From an uncultured Candidatus Melainabacteria bacterium (GTDB taxonomy: Bacteria > Cyanobacteriota > Vampirovibrionia > Gastranaerophilales > Gastranaerophilaceae): 64,000 bases of DNA. A program made the translations under genes and the position numbers. This document shows positions 25,760 through 34,453 of this stretch, one piece after another (the stretch's first letter is position 1; each line of letters opens with the position of its first letter). A model generated the notes under the pieces. It was not told the DNA's origin, searched no databases, and was given only the letters and a program-made list of their open reading frames with translations. Location of the stretch: assembly GCA_947525005.1 (NCBI GenBank), contig CANNUY010000001.1, positions 248,001-312,000 on the forward strand. The letters run 5' to 3'.

Positions 25760-25936
25760 TTACACCTCATTATTTTTTAAAATTTTGCTCGACATAGTAT
25801 TTATTTTAGTAGAAAAATTATTAATAATAAAATTTCTTTCAAATTCTTTGTTACCTGTTTTCAGGATTTCTGTAGTAATCGCAAGTTCATCAGGGTTCAA
25901 TAAAAATCTAAGTAAGCAATCTTCGTTTAAACTCAT
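25760..25936 (-). CDS. 58-residue small protein ahead of the CHASE2-GGDEF gene
   Basis: An ATG at 25936 preceded by AGGAAAA opens a 58-codon frame: MSLNEDCLLRFLLNPDELAI ... SSKILKNNEV. It ends two bases before the TTG of the cyclase gene, and the cyclase Shine-Dalgarno GAGGTG lies inside its last codons, so the two are translationally coupled. Soluble, mostly helical in appearance, no known family. The arrangement suggests a partner or leader protein for the cyclase (inference). No coding-potential statistic could be run. Confidence 0.5.
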   Translation of the reverse strand: MSLNEDCLLRFLLNPDELAITTEILKTGNKEFERNFIINNFSTKINTMSSKILKNNEV

Positions 25937-26080
25937 AATAATTTTTCCTATAATTTTAATAATTCTATGGTTCTGTAAAGAACGGAAGGAAAAGTTTAAA
26001 CATTAATCAAATCTGAAAAAATAGTATAATTATACTAGCTGAATTGATAAAATTATTGATAAAATATAAATCAAATAATT

Positions 26081-26114
26081 TTTAAAATAAAAAACTTCTG
26101 AAAATTCAGAAGTT
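26081..26114 (-). terminator. Rho-independent terminator of the coiled-coil gene
   Basis: On the minus strand AACTTCTGA-ATTT-TCAGAAGTT forms a 9-bp stem followed by TTTTATTTTA, 30 bases after the stop at 26147. Confidence 0.85.
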
Positions 26115-26146
26115 AATAATCCAACTTATCTGTTTTTATAAGAATT

Positions 26147-26707
26147 TTACATATCAACAAAATTGTTTGAATCAGTATTTGTGCGTTGACGTTCTAATTG
26201 AACTTGTCCACTTTTAACAATTTGTTGTAATTGGTTTAAATTTTGTTCTAAGTTAGCCAACACATTTTCAGCATAAACACTTGCGCCTTCTTTTGTGCGA
26301 TTAACTTCTTCTCTTGCTTGCATACGGATAGCATCAGCTTCTTCCATAGCTTTTCTTTTGATTTCTTCACATTCAGCGATAACTTGTTCTTGGAACTCTT
26401 TTGCTTTTCTTTGAACTTCTTGTAAAAGCACTGATTCGCTTAGCAATTTTGACGCTTCTGTTTGAGCGTCAGAAATCATTTTTTGAGCACGTTGTTGAGC
26501 TTCCATTTGCATTTCATCACAATGTTTAAGTAATGATTTTGCGTTTTGAACCTCTGTTGGTAAAGATGCATAAATGCTGTCTACTAAAGATTCAACAGAG
26601 TCACGCTTAACAACAACAAGGTAGTTTGATAATAGAGGAAACCCTCTATCTAGCACTGCTTCAAGTTCTGATAATAAATTATAGATATTACTTTGTTGTG
26701 AAGCCAT
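26147..26707 (-). CDS. Coiled-coil protein (DivIVA-like / ATPase b-like)
   Basis: A 186-residue protein dominated by a long Glu/Lys/Gln-rich helix (residues ~60-150: EAQQRAQKMISDAQTEASKL, KAMEEADAIRMQAREEVNR), preceded by an N-terminal YNLLSELEAVLDRG segment. The pattern is like DivIVA-family scaffold proteins or b-type stalk helices; without a transmembrane helix it is more likely a soluble scaffold of cell division or envelope. Start ATG has AGGAGT eight bases ahead, and a promoter and terminator bracket it, so it is a single-gene unit. Identification of the exact family would need a profile search. Confidence 0.6.
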   Translation of the reverse strand: MASQQSNIYNLLSELEAVLDRGFPLLSNYLVVVKRDSVESLVDSIYASLPTEVQNAKSLLKHCDEMQMEAQQRAQKMISDAQTEASKLLSESVLLQEVQRKAKEFQEQVIAECEEIKRKAMEEADAIRMQAREEVNRTKEGASVYAENVLANLEQNLNQLQQIVKSGQVQLERQRTNTDSNNFVDM

Positions 26708-26738
26708 AAAAATTACTCCTAATTGTCCTCTACAAACT

Positions 26739-26768
26739 ATATTACGACAAAACTAATAGTAAAGTCAA
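26739..26768 (-). promoter_or_regulatory. Promoter of the coiled-coil gene
   Basis: TTGACT, 18-base spacer, TAATAT on the minus strand, about 32 bases ahead of the ATG at 26707. Confidence 0.55.
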
Positions 26769-26807
26769 ATATTAAAAATATTTATATATTTTCGTTACAA
26801 AAGAGTG

Positions 26808-26813
26808 TATAAT
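26808..26813 (+). promoter_or_regulatory. -10 box of the exported-protein gene
   Basis: TATAAT preceded by GTG, 17 bases before the ATG at 26831, with a short leader containing AAAGGTGAG. Confidence 0.45.
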
Positions 26814-26830
26814 AATATTAAAGGTGAGTT

Positions 26831-27970
26831 ATGAAAAAGTTTTTATCAATATTATTAATATTTCTATTTTTGTTCACTAATTTAGAATGTTATGCAGATA
26901 TTTTGCGTGGTAGCGTTATGGAAACAGTTGAACAACCACTTCCTACTCAAACTTTTACAGGTGAATATAAGAAAATTGATGAAAAGCAAGTGATTGAGCT
27001 TACTGTTGACAAGGTAATTGATACAAATTTTTCAATAGAAGGTGATGAATTTTTTGCAAAAGTCACAAATGATGTTGGTAAAAACGGAGTTGTACTTCCG
27101 AAAGGAACTGTTGCACACGGTGTGATTTATCAAACTAAAGAAGCAAAGCGATTAGGCAGGAATGGTTCTATTTCATTGAACTTTGATTATTTAATAACTC
27201 CTGACGGACGAAAAATTCCAATAGAAGGTGGAATGAGTACAAAACTAAATCCTGTAAAGGAGTTTGGAAAAATCGTTGCAACAGATGTTGGTTATACAAC
27301 GGTGGGTGGATTAGTTGGTGGTTGGTACGCCTTGAACCTTTTGGGACTTGAGGCTGCAATAGCTTCTCAAGGATATACTGTTGCAGGTGGTGCAGCAATT
27401 GGTGGTACTGTAGGACTTGCTATGTCGTTGTGGAGAAAAGGTAAAAATGCACTTATTGCTCCTGGTGATCAGATAAAAATTAAGCTGAAAACTGCAGTAA
27501 CTTTGCCAGTTTATAAAGATGAGGCGTTGTTACAAGAAGAAATGAAATATGATGGATTTAATGTAGAAATTACTAATGTTCAGTATGAGAAAGACCCTTT
27601 CGGTGAACCTAATACAATTACTCTAACTCTTAAAATTGAAAACTTGTCCGATAAAACTTTTTCTGGCATGGATATAACGCTTAGTAATGAGTTTAACCAA
27701 GTTTTTTATCCATCAGTTTTTGGAAACACAAACCTTATGTTTGAGCAGATTAAGGTCGGCGATAGATTGATTGGTAAGATATCGTTTTCTGTACATGATG
27801 TGAAAGGTACGTATTGGTTGACGTTCAAGGATAGATTGACAAAAAAAGAGCTTGTTAAAGTTTCAATAGATAACGCTTATAAAGGGGTTTCTAATAGAAC
27901 TAAACGAAAAAATGAACGTGTAAGCAAGAAAAAAGCTAATCTATATAGAACAAGAGATTATGAGGATTAA
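26831..27970 (+). CDS. Exported beta-rich protein of unknown function
   Basis: A 379-residue protein with a signal peptide (KKFLSILLIFLFLFTNLECYA, cleavage near residue 23). The central part has the pattern VLPKGTVAHGVIYQTKEAKR ... GSISLNFDYLITPDGRKIPI, then a Gly-rich hydrophobic segment (GGLVGGWYALNLL, GGAAIGGTVGLA) and APGDQIKIKLKTAVTLPVY. A second beta domain (about 240-345) and a basic tail follow. The same two-block plan occurs in the exported protein at 61488-62672, so they look like distant relatives. Likely cell-envelope; a TrbI-like fold is possible but not shown. Confidence 0.7.
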   Translation: MKKFLSILLIFLFLFTNLECYADILRGSVMETVEQPLPTQTFTGEYKKIDEKQVIELTVDKVIDTNFSIEGDEFFAKVTNDVGKNGVVLPKGTVAHGVIYQTKEAKRLGRNGSISLNFDYLITPDGRKIPIEGGMSTKLNPVKEFGKIVATDVGYTTVGGLVGGWYALNLLGLEAAIASQGYTVAGGAAIGGTVGLAMSLWRKGKNALIAPGDQIKIKLKTAVTLPVYKDEALLQEEMKYDGFNVEITNVQYEKDPFGEPNTITLTLKIENLSDKTFSGMDITLSNEFNQVFYPSVFGNTNLMFEQIKVGDRLIGKISFSVHDVKGTYWLTFKDRLTKKELVKVSIDNAYKGVSNRTKRKNERVSKKKANLYRTRDYED

Positions 27971-28024
27971 CTAAATAAACTAATCTTTAATAAGTACATT
28001 ATATTAGCGTGCAATAGTTGTATT

Positions 28025-29092
28025 TTATCTTACAACTTTTTTTAATCCTTTCGGGTGGTCAACATTTTTATGCATTTTTATTGCAATTTCTAGTGCTAAC
28101 ATCTGACATATTACAGTATTAGAAAACATTTGTAACATTTCGTTTTTGCAGTCAACACTTATATTGAAATTAGAAATATATTTGTTATCTTTACCTATAA
28201 TATAAATTGATGGATTGTATTCTTCTTTAATTTTATTTAAGTTTTCTCCTGCAACGCTAGACATTTTGCTAACTGCTAAGAAAATAATTGCAGACGGTTT
28301 GTTGTTTAATGAGGCAACATGTCCGTGCATAAATTCTCCTACAATGCCTGCATTGATATTCATATAAGAGGTTTCTTTTATCTTTAAAGCTCCTTCTTTT
28401 GCAATAGCATAAGAAATACCTTCTGCTAGCATAACAACAACTTTGTGTTTTGCAACTAATCTTGCCAAATGATGAACTTTTTTCCTCAATTCAAGGGTTT
28501 TTTCAATAATATCAGGCAATTCGCCTAATGAATTCATATATTCATCAATATTAACCCCTTTGTTACGTGCAATTTTTAAGGTTACAATCAAAGCGCACAT
28601 CATTTGTGCTGTAAAAGATTTTGTTGCGGCAATACTTGTTTCTACTCCGGCATGACAGTTTATATGATATTTTGTTTCTCTCCAAATAGTTGAATTTTCA
28701 TTATTTGTAATACACATTGTATCAAGATAATATTTGCCTTCATCAGACTGAAAACCTTCATTTACACGATGCATAGCTTTTATTGTATCTGTTGTTTCGC
28801 CTGATTGGGTTATGAAAATATATAGTGTGCCTTTATCGTGTGGAATAACTTTTTTTAATAAAAATTCGCTTGAATATATAGCACGTGCTTCTAATCCTGC
28901 AATCTCACCCAATAATTCACTAGAAAATCTTGCACAATGATATGATGAACCACTTGCAACAAGGACAATCTTGTTAACATCGCTCGGTACCCCAATTTCA
29001 TCAACTTTTTCTTTTTCTATAATCCTTTTAATGATTGATGGTTGTTCATAAATTTCTTTTTCCATTGAGGTTTTAACTTTGCTAAAAAACAT
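28025..29092 (-). CDS. SIS-domain sugar isomerase, GlmS-like without glutaminase
   Basis: A 355-residue protein equal to the two-SIS-domain half of glucosamine-6-phosphate synthase: VASGSSYHCARFSSELL, FITQSGETTDTIKAM, ETSIAATKSFTAQ, EGALKIKETSYMN, EFMHGHVASL and the C-terminal NVDHPKGLKKVVR. The N-terminal glutamine amidotransferase domain is absent and the start (ATG at 29092 with GGGAGA upstream) is convincing, so this is not a truncation by the window. Such proteins act as amino-sugar or fructosamine-phosphate deglycases/isomerases or as ammonia-dependent synthases; which applies here is open. A glycosyltransferase gene lies upstream on the same strand. Confidence 0.85.
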   Translation of the reverse strand: MFFSKVKTSMEKEIYEQPSIIKRIIEKEKVDEIGVPSDVNKIVLVASGSSYHCARFSSELLGEIAGLEARAIYSSEFLLKKVIPHDKGTLYIFITQSGETTDTIKAMHRVNEGFQSDEGKYYLDTMCITNNENSTIWRETKYHINCHAGVETSIAATKSFTAQMMCALIVTLKIARNKGVNIDEYMNSLGELPDIIEKTLELRKKVHHLARLVAKHKVVVMLAEGISYAIAKEGALKIKETSYMNINAGIVGEFMHGHVASLNNKPSAIIFLAVSKMSSVAGENLNKIKEEYNPSIYIIGKDNKYISNFNISVDCKNEMLQMFSNTVICQMLALEIAIKMHKNVDHPKGLKKVVR

Positions 29093-29142
29093 CTTTTTCT
29101 CCCGTGCTATACGTCCATTTTAACATATTTTGATAACTTAAA

Positions 29143-30027
29143 TCAAGCCTTATCAAATTCCTTAAAGTATTCTATTTTTAATTCTTCTAGCTCACTAATA
29201 TAGCTAGTTTTAATCATAGATTTTGTCATAAAATAATAGTCCCAAAACCATTTTTCAATCATTGGTTTTTTAGTATTAAAAACTTCATTATTTTTAGTCG
29301 CCATTTTAAAAATTTCATACCAATTCTTGAAATGGTCAAGTGCTGTATGTTCTGATTTAAAACTTAAACTCATTAAAGAGCCTTCTCTAATTGTGTAATG
29401 ATGAAATCTTCTCATGTCGAAATAAATTTTGTTGCTTATTAAAAAATACATTTTGCAAAATGCGATATCTTCATAACACAAGTTTTCAGGAAATCTTATA
29501 TTATAGTTTTTTATATGTTCTGTTTTAAAAACCTTGTTCCAAACATAAACATTGGTTAAATCTTTTATGTTATCTGTGAAATTCAATAATCCAACTAAAG
29601 AAAGTTGTGCATACTTTTGAGCTCGTTTATAAAGTCTTGATGATTCATCTCCAATGACTTCTGTGTTAAAACAAATTAAATCGGCATCGGTTGTATTAAA
29701 TGTATCGAAAGCTGATTTTAATAAATCAGGTTCTATAAAATCATCACTATCAAGAAAATAAATATACTCACTCATTGAATTATTTAAAATATATTCAATA
29801 CCTTTGTTTCTCGCTGAGCCTTGTCCAGAGTTTTTTTGTGAGATAACCTTTATTCGCTTATCTTTTAATTGATACTTTGTTAAAATATTGAAAGAATTAT
29901 CAGTTGAGCCGTCATCTATACAAATCACTTGAAAATCTTCAAATGTTTGTGCCATAACACTATCTAAGCACCGTTTCAAAAATGGTTCAGAATTATAAAT
30001 AGGTATTATGATTGAGAATTTCACCAT
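29143..30027 (-). CDS. Family 2 glycosyltransferase
   Basis: A 294-residue GT-A enzyme. SIIIPIYNSEPFLKRCLDSV opens the nucleotide-sugar domain, followed by QVICIDDGSTDNS, GQGSARNKGIEYI and the metal-binding DxD-type YFLDSDDFIEPD at about residue 96. The C-terminal part (NYNIRFPENLCYEDIAF) resembles enzymes that build capsule, lipooligosaccharide or glycoprotein sugars. No transmembrane helix. It lies 30 bases after the ATP synthase gamma gene with a putative promoter in between, and ahead of the SIS-domain gene. Confidence 0.9.
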   Translation of the reverse strand: MVKFSIIIPIYNSEPFLKRCLDSVMAQTFEDFQVICIDDGSTDNSFNILTKYQLKDKRIKVISQKNSGQGSARNKGIEYILNNSMSEYIYFLDSDDFIEPDLLKSAFDTFNTTDADLICFNTEVIGDESSRLYKRAQKYAQLSLVGLLNFTDNIKDLTNVYVWNKVFKTEHIKNYNIRFPENLCYEDIAFCKMYFLISNKIYFDMRRFHHYTIREGSLMSLSFKSEHTALDHFKNWYEIFKMATKNNEVFNTKKPMIEKWFWDYYFMTKSMIKTSYISELEELKIEYFKEFDKA

Positions 30028-30036
30028 ATTTTATAG

Positions 30037-30042
30037 ATTGTA
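30037..30042 (-). promoter_or_regulatory. -10 box ahead of the glycosyltransferase gene
   Basis: TACAAT on the minus strand between atpG and the glycosyltransferase gene, nine bases before the ATG; implies a leader of about three bases if used. Confidence 0.35.
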
Positions 30043-30057
30043 GCCTTATTCTAAATA

Positions 30058-30966
30058 TTAATTTTGTGCTGATGCACCAGATACGATTTCAATAAGTTCT
30101 TGAGTGATTGCACCTTGTCTAGCCTTGTTATAAGATACAGTCAATGAATTAATCATTTCTTCTGCGTTGTTTGATGCAGCAGACATAGCAGTCATTCTTG
30201 ATGCTAATTCACTAGCGCCAGCTTCTAATATCGCTTGATAAATAGAGTTTGTGATAAACATTGGTACGATTTTTTGTATAATGGCGCTACTATTAGGCAA
30301 AAATTCCATTAAGGCTTCTAATTTATCAGCTTTTTTGTCATAATCAATTTTTACTGGTAAAACTTGCCATTTTTGAACAGAATATGACATCATATTGTTG
30401 AATCTTGTTGTGATTACTTCGATTTTATCAATAATGCCTTCTACAAAATCGTGCGCAATATCTTCTGCAATAACAATAGCACCTGCAGAAGACGGATTAT
30501 CTATTATAGATATATATTTTTTGCAGATAATAACATTGTCTTTATGTTGAAGTGCAGAAACACCTTTTTGACCAATAACGTAGAGTTTTGTGGCTATCCC
30601 TTTAGCAGAATTTTCTTCGATTTTTTTAAGGGTTTCACGTACGATATTAGCATTATAAGCACCTGCTAGACCTTTGTTTGATGTTACAATAACAAGTCCT
30701 TCGGTTTTAACCTCACGTTTTTGTAGTAGCTCAGGATAATTATCTAACGCACGTTCAAAGACTTCGCCTTCTGACTTTAGTTCTCCGACAGTTGCTAGCA
30801 TTCGTTTGAACATAACTAACAATTCTTCGGTGAACGGTCTAGACGATTTTACAGATGACTCAGCTTTTTTAACTTTTGCTGCTGCAACCATTTTCATAGC
30901 TTTTGTTATCTTTTGTGTGTTTTGAACACTTTGTATTCTGCTTTTGATATCTTTTAAGTTAGGCAT
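30058..30966 (-). CDS. atpG: ATP synthase gamma subunit
   Basis: The 302-residue central rotor shaft of F1. The conserved N-terminus (LKDIKSRIQSVQNTQKITKAMKMVAAAK) and C-terminus (SELASRMTAMSAASNNAEEMINSLTVSYNKARQGAITQELIEI) are both intact. The ~35-residue redox-control insertion typical of photosynthetic cyanobacteria and chloroplasts is not seen around residues 200-230 (LPVKIDYDKKADKLEAL only), consistent with a non-photosynthetic relative. It is the last gene of the cluster; the beta and epsilon genes do not follow, as in cyanobacteria. Confidence 0.95.
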   Translation of the reverse strand: MPNLKDIKSRIQSVQNTQKITKAMKMVAAAKVKKAESSVKSSRPFTEELLVMFKRMLATVGELKSEGEVFERALDNYPELLQKREVKTEGLVIVTSNKGLAGAYNANIVRETLKKIEENSAKGIATKLYVIGQKGVSALQHKDNVIICKKYISIIDNPSSAGAIVIAEDIAHDFVEGIIDKIEVITTRFNNMMSYSVQKWQVLPVKIDYDKKADKLEALMEFLPNSSAIIQKIVPMFITNSIYQAILEAGASELASRMTAMSAASNNAEEMINSLTVSYNKARQGAITQELIEIVSGASAQN

Positions 30967-31027
30967 TTTTTTATCCTTTTATATCGTTCGTTATTTAGAG
31001 TGAACGGAGTTACTGAAAAATTCCTGC

Positions 31028-31060
31028 GTAGATTTTGTTGGACGAATATGTCCAATCTAC
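31028..31060. repeat. Hairpin repeat between atpA and atpG
   Basis: GTAGATT...GGAC and GTCCAATCTAC form a stem with a four-base bulge in the 123-base gap between the two genes. The arm resembles the GTAGGTTGG...AACAAAAT unit at 34279, 44522 and 48390. Confidence 0.5.
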
Positions 31061-31089
31061 AGATTTTTCATTATCAACTTTTCAACTCA

Positions 31090-32601
31090 CTAAAACTGTT
31101 CAGTGAAAATTTTAAGTTGTTTACGAAGTTCTTCTGCATCAGCATCTTCAAGGTTAGCACCAGAATTCAATTTGTTTACAAGTTCTGGCATGTTAGCTTC
31201 TAAATGTTCAAACCAACCTTTTTTGTACTCGCCAATACGTTTATTGTCAATGTTATCAAGGAAACCGTCATTTCCTGCAAACAAGATAGATACTTGTTGT
31301 GCCACGCTCAAAGGTTGATATTGAGGCTGTTTAAGAATTTCTGTCAACTTTTGACCCTTCAACAACTGTTTCTTTGTTGTTTCATCTAAGTCTGATGCAA
31401 ACTGTGCGAATGCTTCTAATTCTCTGTATTGTGCCAAATCAAGTCTTAGTTTACCTGCAACTTTTTTAATAGCTTTAGTTTGCGCTGCACCACCCACACG
31501 TGATACAGAGATACCAGCATTGATTGCAGGTCTAACACCTGAATTGAACAATGATGATTCTAAGAATATTTGACCGTCAGTAATAGAAATTACGTTAGTC
31601 GGAATGTATGCTGAAACATCACCTGCTTGTGTTTCAATGATAGGTAATGCAGTAATACTTCCACCACCTAATTCATCAGATAACTTTACAGCACGTTCTA
31701 ATAATCTTGAATGAAGATAGAAAACATCTCCAGGATATGCTTCACGTCCTGGTGGTCTTCTCAAAAGCAAACTCATCGCACGATATGCTTGTGCTTGTTT
31801 TGTCAAATCGTCATATATAATAAGAACGTGTTTTCCTTGTTCCATAAATTCTTCACCAATCGCAACTCCTGCAAATGGCGCAATATATTGTAGAGGTGCA
31901 GGTTCGTTAGCCGTAGCTGATACGATAATCGTATAATCCATTGCACCGTGGTTTTCTAATGTTTTTGCAAGGTGTGCTACAGTTGATGCTTTTTGACCAA
32001 TCGCAACATAGATACAAATTACGTCTTGACCTTTTTGGTTAATAATAGTATCAATTGCAATCGCTGTTTTACCTGTTTGTCTATCACCGATAATCAATTC
32101 ACGTTGACCACGTCCAATAGGTGTAAGTGCATCAATCGCTGTTAAACCTGTTTGCAAAGGTTCGTGTACAGATTTTCTTGCTACAATCCCTGGAGCTACT
32201 CTTTCAACAGGTCTTGTTTTTGAATATACAATATCACCTTTACCATCTAATGCTTTACCTGTTGGGCTAACTATACGACCTATTAGACCTTCTCCAACTG
32301 GAACAGATGCAATCCTTCCAGTTGTTCTAACTGTCATACCTTCTTTAATATGTGTATATTCGCCTAAGATTACGACACCTACGTTGTCTTCTTCAAGGTT
32401 TAAGGTTATACCTAAAGTCCCTTTGCCATCATCAAATTCAACAAGTTCGTTTGACATAACGTTTCTTAACCCGTAAATTCTTGCAATACCGTCACCGATT
32501 TCTAAAACGCTTCCGACATTAGAAATCTCTGTTTTTGCTTCGTAGTTCGTAATATTTTCTTTTATTATTGAACTGATTTCATCAGGATTTATTACTGTCA
32601 T
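31090..32601 (-). CDS. atpA: ATP synthase alpha subunit
   Basis: The 503-residue non-catalytic nucleotide-binding subunit of F1. The P-loop GDRQTGKTAIAIDT is at about residue 170, followed by QKASTVAHLAKTL, LIIYDDLTKQAQAYR, LLLRRPPGREAYPGDVFYLHSR and the alpha signature PAINAGISVSRVGGAAQ. The N-terminal crown begins VINPDEISSIIKENI. Length standard. It follows the delta gene by 11 bases. Confidence 0.98.
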   Translation of the reverse strand: MTVINPDEISSIIKENITNYEAKTEISNVGSVLEIGDGIARIYGLRNVMSNELVEFDDGKGTLGITLNLEEDNVGVVILGEYTHIKEGMTVRTTGRIASVPVGEGLIGRIVSPTGKALDGKGDIVYSKTRPVERVAPGIVARKSVHEPLQTGLTAIDALTPIGRGQRELIIGDRQTGKTAIAIDTIINQKGQDVICIYVAIGQKASTVAHLAKTLENHGAMDYTIIVSATANEPAPLQYIAPFAGVAIGEEFMEQGKHVLIIYDDLTKQAQAYRAMSLLLRRPPGREAYPGDVFYLHSRLLERAVKLSDELGGGSITALPIIETQAGDVSAYIPTNVISITDGQIFLESSLFNSGVRPAINAGISVSRVGGAAQTKAIKKVAGKLRLDLAQYRELEAFAQFASDLDETTKKQLLKGQKLTEILKQPQYQPLSVAQQVSILFAGNDGFLDNIDNKRIGEYKKGWFEHLEANMPELVNKLNSGANLEDADAEELRKQLKIFTEQF

Positions 32602-32612
32602 TGTTTTCCCTC

Positions 32613-33170
32613 TTATTTTATTATCTTTCTGCTTAATTCTTGTAATTGATGGCGCAAACTGTTATCAACAATATTATCGTTAGCCTCAAATACCAGTCCC
32701 GCAATAATATCTTTGTTTACATACCAATCTAATCTTAGTTCTTTGTGTAAAACATTTTCTAATTTTACTTTTATCATAGCTTTGTCAGAATTTGTTAATT
32801 CAATCGCTGAAGTAACATTTAAAAGCAATTTATTGTTCATTTTGTTAACTTCTTGAGAAAACTCTTTTACAACAGAACTAAGGATTTCAAATTTGTTTTT
32901 ATCAACAAGCAATTGTAAAAAATTAACAACAATTTTGTTATTATCCTTAGAAAACAATTTTATAAGCACATTCTTCTTTTCATCAGTAGAAATAACTGGT
33001 GAACACATAACTTTGTTTAAATCATCAGAGTTTTGAACAGAAATCAAAATGTCATTAAGTTGGTTAAGTATTTCTTCGTTTGAAAGATTATTATCTTTTA
33101 CCAATTCTAACAACGCTTTTGCATAACGTTGTGCTACTAATTTATTTTCATTTTCAATCGCTTTATTCAT
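32613..33170 (-). CDS. atpH: ATP synthase delta subunit
   Basis: A 185-residue OSCP/delta stator protein: AQRYAKALLELVKDN at the N-terminus, the helical bundle to about residue 115, and the C-terminal part LRLDWYVNKDIIAGLVFEAN...VDNSLRHQLQELSRKII. It links the b/b' stalk to the top of alpha. The ATG overlaps the atpF stop by one base (TAATG). Confidence 0.93.
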   Translation of the reverse strand: MNKAIENENKLVAQRYAKALLELVKDNNLSNEEILNQLNDILISVQNSDDLNKVMCSPVISTDEKKNVLIKLFSKDNNKIVVNFLQLLVDKNKFEILSSVVKEFSQEVNKMNNKLLLNVTSAIELTNSDKAMIKVKLENVLHKELRLDWYVNKDIIAGLVFEANDNIVDNSLRHQLQELSRKIIK

Positions 33171-33682
33171 TAAAATTCTACCCCATCTAGAGCGTTTATG
33201 CTTTCATTTATAAACTTGATGTGTAAACTTTTATCTTGTTCAAGTTTATCTTCAATATAGTTTTGAGCAATCTTAATCGCTGTTTTTGCAGTTTTTTCAG
33301 TCAAACCATTTTGAGTTGCAACCCTATTGCTTTCAACTATTTTATCAAGATTTTTACTAAACTCACCTGCTTGTTTTTTAGCATCATTAACGATTTTTTC
33401 ACCAACCATTATTGCGTTTTCGTTAGTTTTTTCAAGAATACTGTGAACTTCTTTATCAACCTCTTTGGTCTTTTCTTGTAGTTCATACAACTCATTTATT
33501 GCATCTTGTTTAGCTTGTTTTGAAGCGTTAATTTTATCCTCAATACTTTTTCTACCTTGTTCAAGTTTTTCAGACATATTACATTTTTTCAATATCCAGT
33601 TCAATAAAACTAACATCAACATAAAGTTGAACAAGTTTGATTCAAGAATTTTTGACCATATATGTAAAAATGTATTTAACAT
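33170..33682 (-). CDS. atpF: ATP synthase b subunit
   Basis: A 170-residue stator stalk protein with an N-terminal membrane helix (about 15-32, ESNLFNFMLMLVLLNWIL) and a long charged coiled coil. Together with the neighbouring b' gene it forms the heterodimeric stalk typical of cyanobacteria and photosynthetic proteobacteria. It lies 19 bases after b'. Confidence 0.9.
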   Translation of the reverse strand: MLNTFLHIWSKILESNLFNFMLMLVLLNWILKKCNMSEKLEQGRKSIEDKINASKQAKQDAINELYELQEKTKEVDKEVHSILEKTNENAIMVGEKIVNDAKKQAGEFSKNLDKIVESNRVATQNGLTEKTAKTAIKIAQNYIEDKLEQDKSLHIKFINESINALDGVEF

Positions 33683-33701
33683 AGCTAATTTTCTTCCTAA
33701 C

Positions 33702-34172
33702 TTACTCGAAACAAGAGTTCAACTCTTCCTCTGATACCTCTGTTATTTTGGTATCTTCACCCAATAACTTTGATGTAATAAGGTTTGCTAAAGACAAAAC
33801 TCTAGATTTTAAAACAATTTTTGCAGACTTTTCTTCACCTGCAAGCTCTGTTTGTGCAATAGCCAAATCTTTTTTAGCTAATAATTTTGCACTTTCTAAA
33901 ATTTCATTTTTTTGTGCCTTATAATTATTCAGTTTTTGGTTAAACTGTTCTTTTGCAAGAGTTCTTGTTTCTTCAATATTTGCCTTATGTTGTGCTGTGA
34001 TGTCTTCTATTTTTTCGTTTGTTAATTCTGCATCAGAATAATTTTCACGAATAATATTCTCACGTTGCTCAACAATCCTTGATAACGGTTTGTAGAGAAT
34101 AGAGTTCATCATCAACATAAATATTATAAAACTAAACATCGCAACAAAAAAAGTTGCATTAAATTCTAACAT
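33702..34172 (-). CDS. atpF': ATP synthase b' subunit
   Basis: A 156-residue second b-type subunit (called AtpG in cyanobacterial nomenclature). N-terminal helix FNATFFVAMFSFIIFMLMMN, then LYKPLSRIVEQRENIIRENY, the classic b' junction, and a charged coiled coil. Its presence as a diverged duplicate next to b is a strong hint at cyanobacterial ancestry of the operon. It is separated from the c-subunit gene by a 281-base repeat-filled gap. Confidence 0.92.
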   Translation of the reverse strand: MLEFNATFFVAMFSFIIFMLMMNSILYKPLSRIVEQRENIIRENYSDAELTNEKIEDITAQHKANIEETRTLAKEQFNQKLNNYKAQKNEILESAKLLAKKDLAIAQTELAGEEKSAKIVLKSRVLSLANLITSKLLGEDTKITEVSEEELNSCFE

Positions 34173-34189
34173 TTTGGTTCAGTACCTTT

Positions 34190-34440
34190 CTATAGGTGAA
34201 ATCTGATGTGAGTGTCATGTCAAATTCGTTGGTAATTCCTGAGTGGATTTCCTTTGAGCAGGTATGCCAAATTTCTGAGATTTTGTTGGGTGGAAACCCC
34301 AACCTACAGAAGTCTTTATTGGGATTCTGAAACGAGTTCAGGATGATATTTGAATATCATTCCGTCATTCCAAATTTATTTCGGACTCTCTGTGTAGATT
34401 TTATGCCTCAATCTACAACAATTCAATCAAGCTCACATCT
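34190..34440. repeat. Cluster of hairpin repeats inside the ATP synthase operon
   Basis: Between atpE and the b' gene lie a reversed copy of the GTTGGGGTTTCCACCC...AACAAAAT unit (about 34279-34310), a GGGATTCTGAAACGAGTTCAGGATGAT hairpin (34321-34346; given in two overlapping parts GGGATTCTGAAACGAG and GAGTTCAGGATGAT), an ATATTTGAATAT dyad and GTAGATT...AATCTAC (about 34394-34425). No gene is present. An insertion of repeats within an operon of essential genes is unusual. Confidence 0.6.
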
Positions 34441-34453
34441 TTTCACTTAACAA

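Noticed and set aside
25746..26006. Rightward 86-codon frame opposite the 58-residue gene
   Set aside because: Hydrophobic low-complexity product from AT-rich sequence; the minus-strand frame has the ribosome sites and coupling to the cyclase gene.
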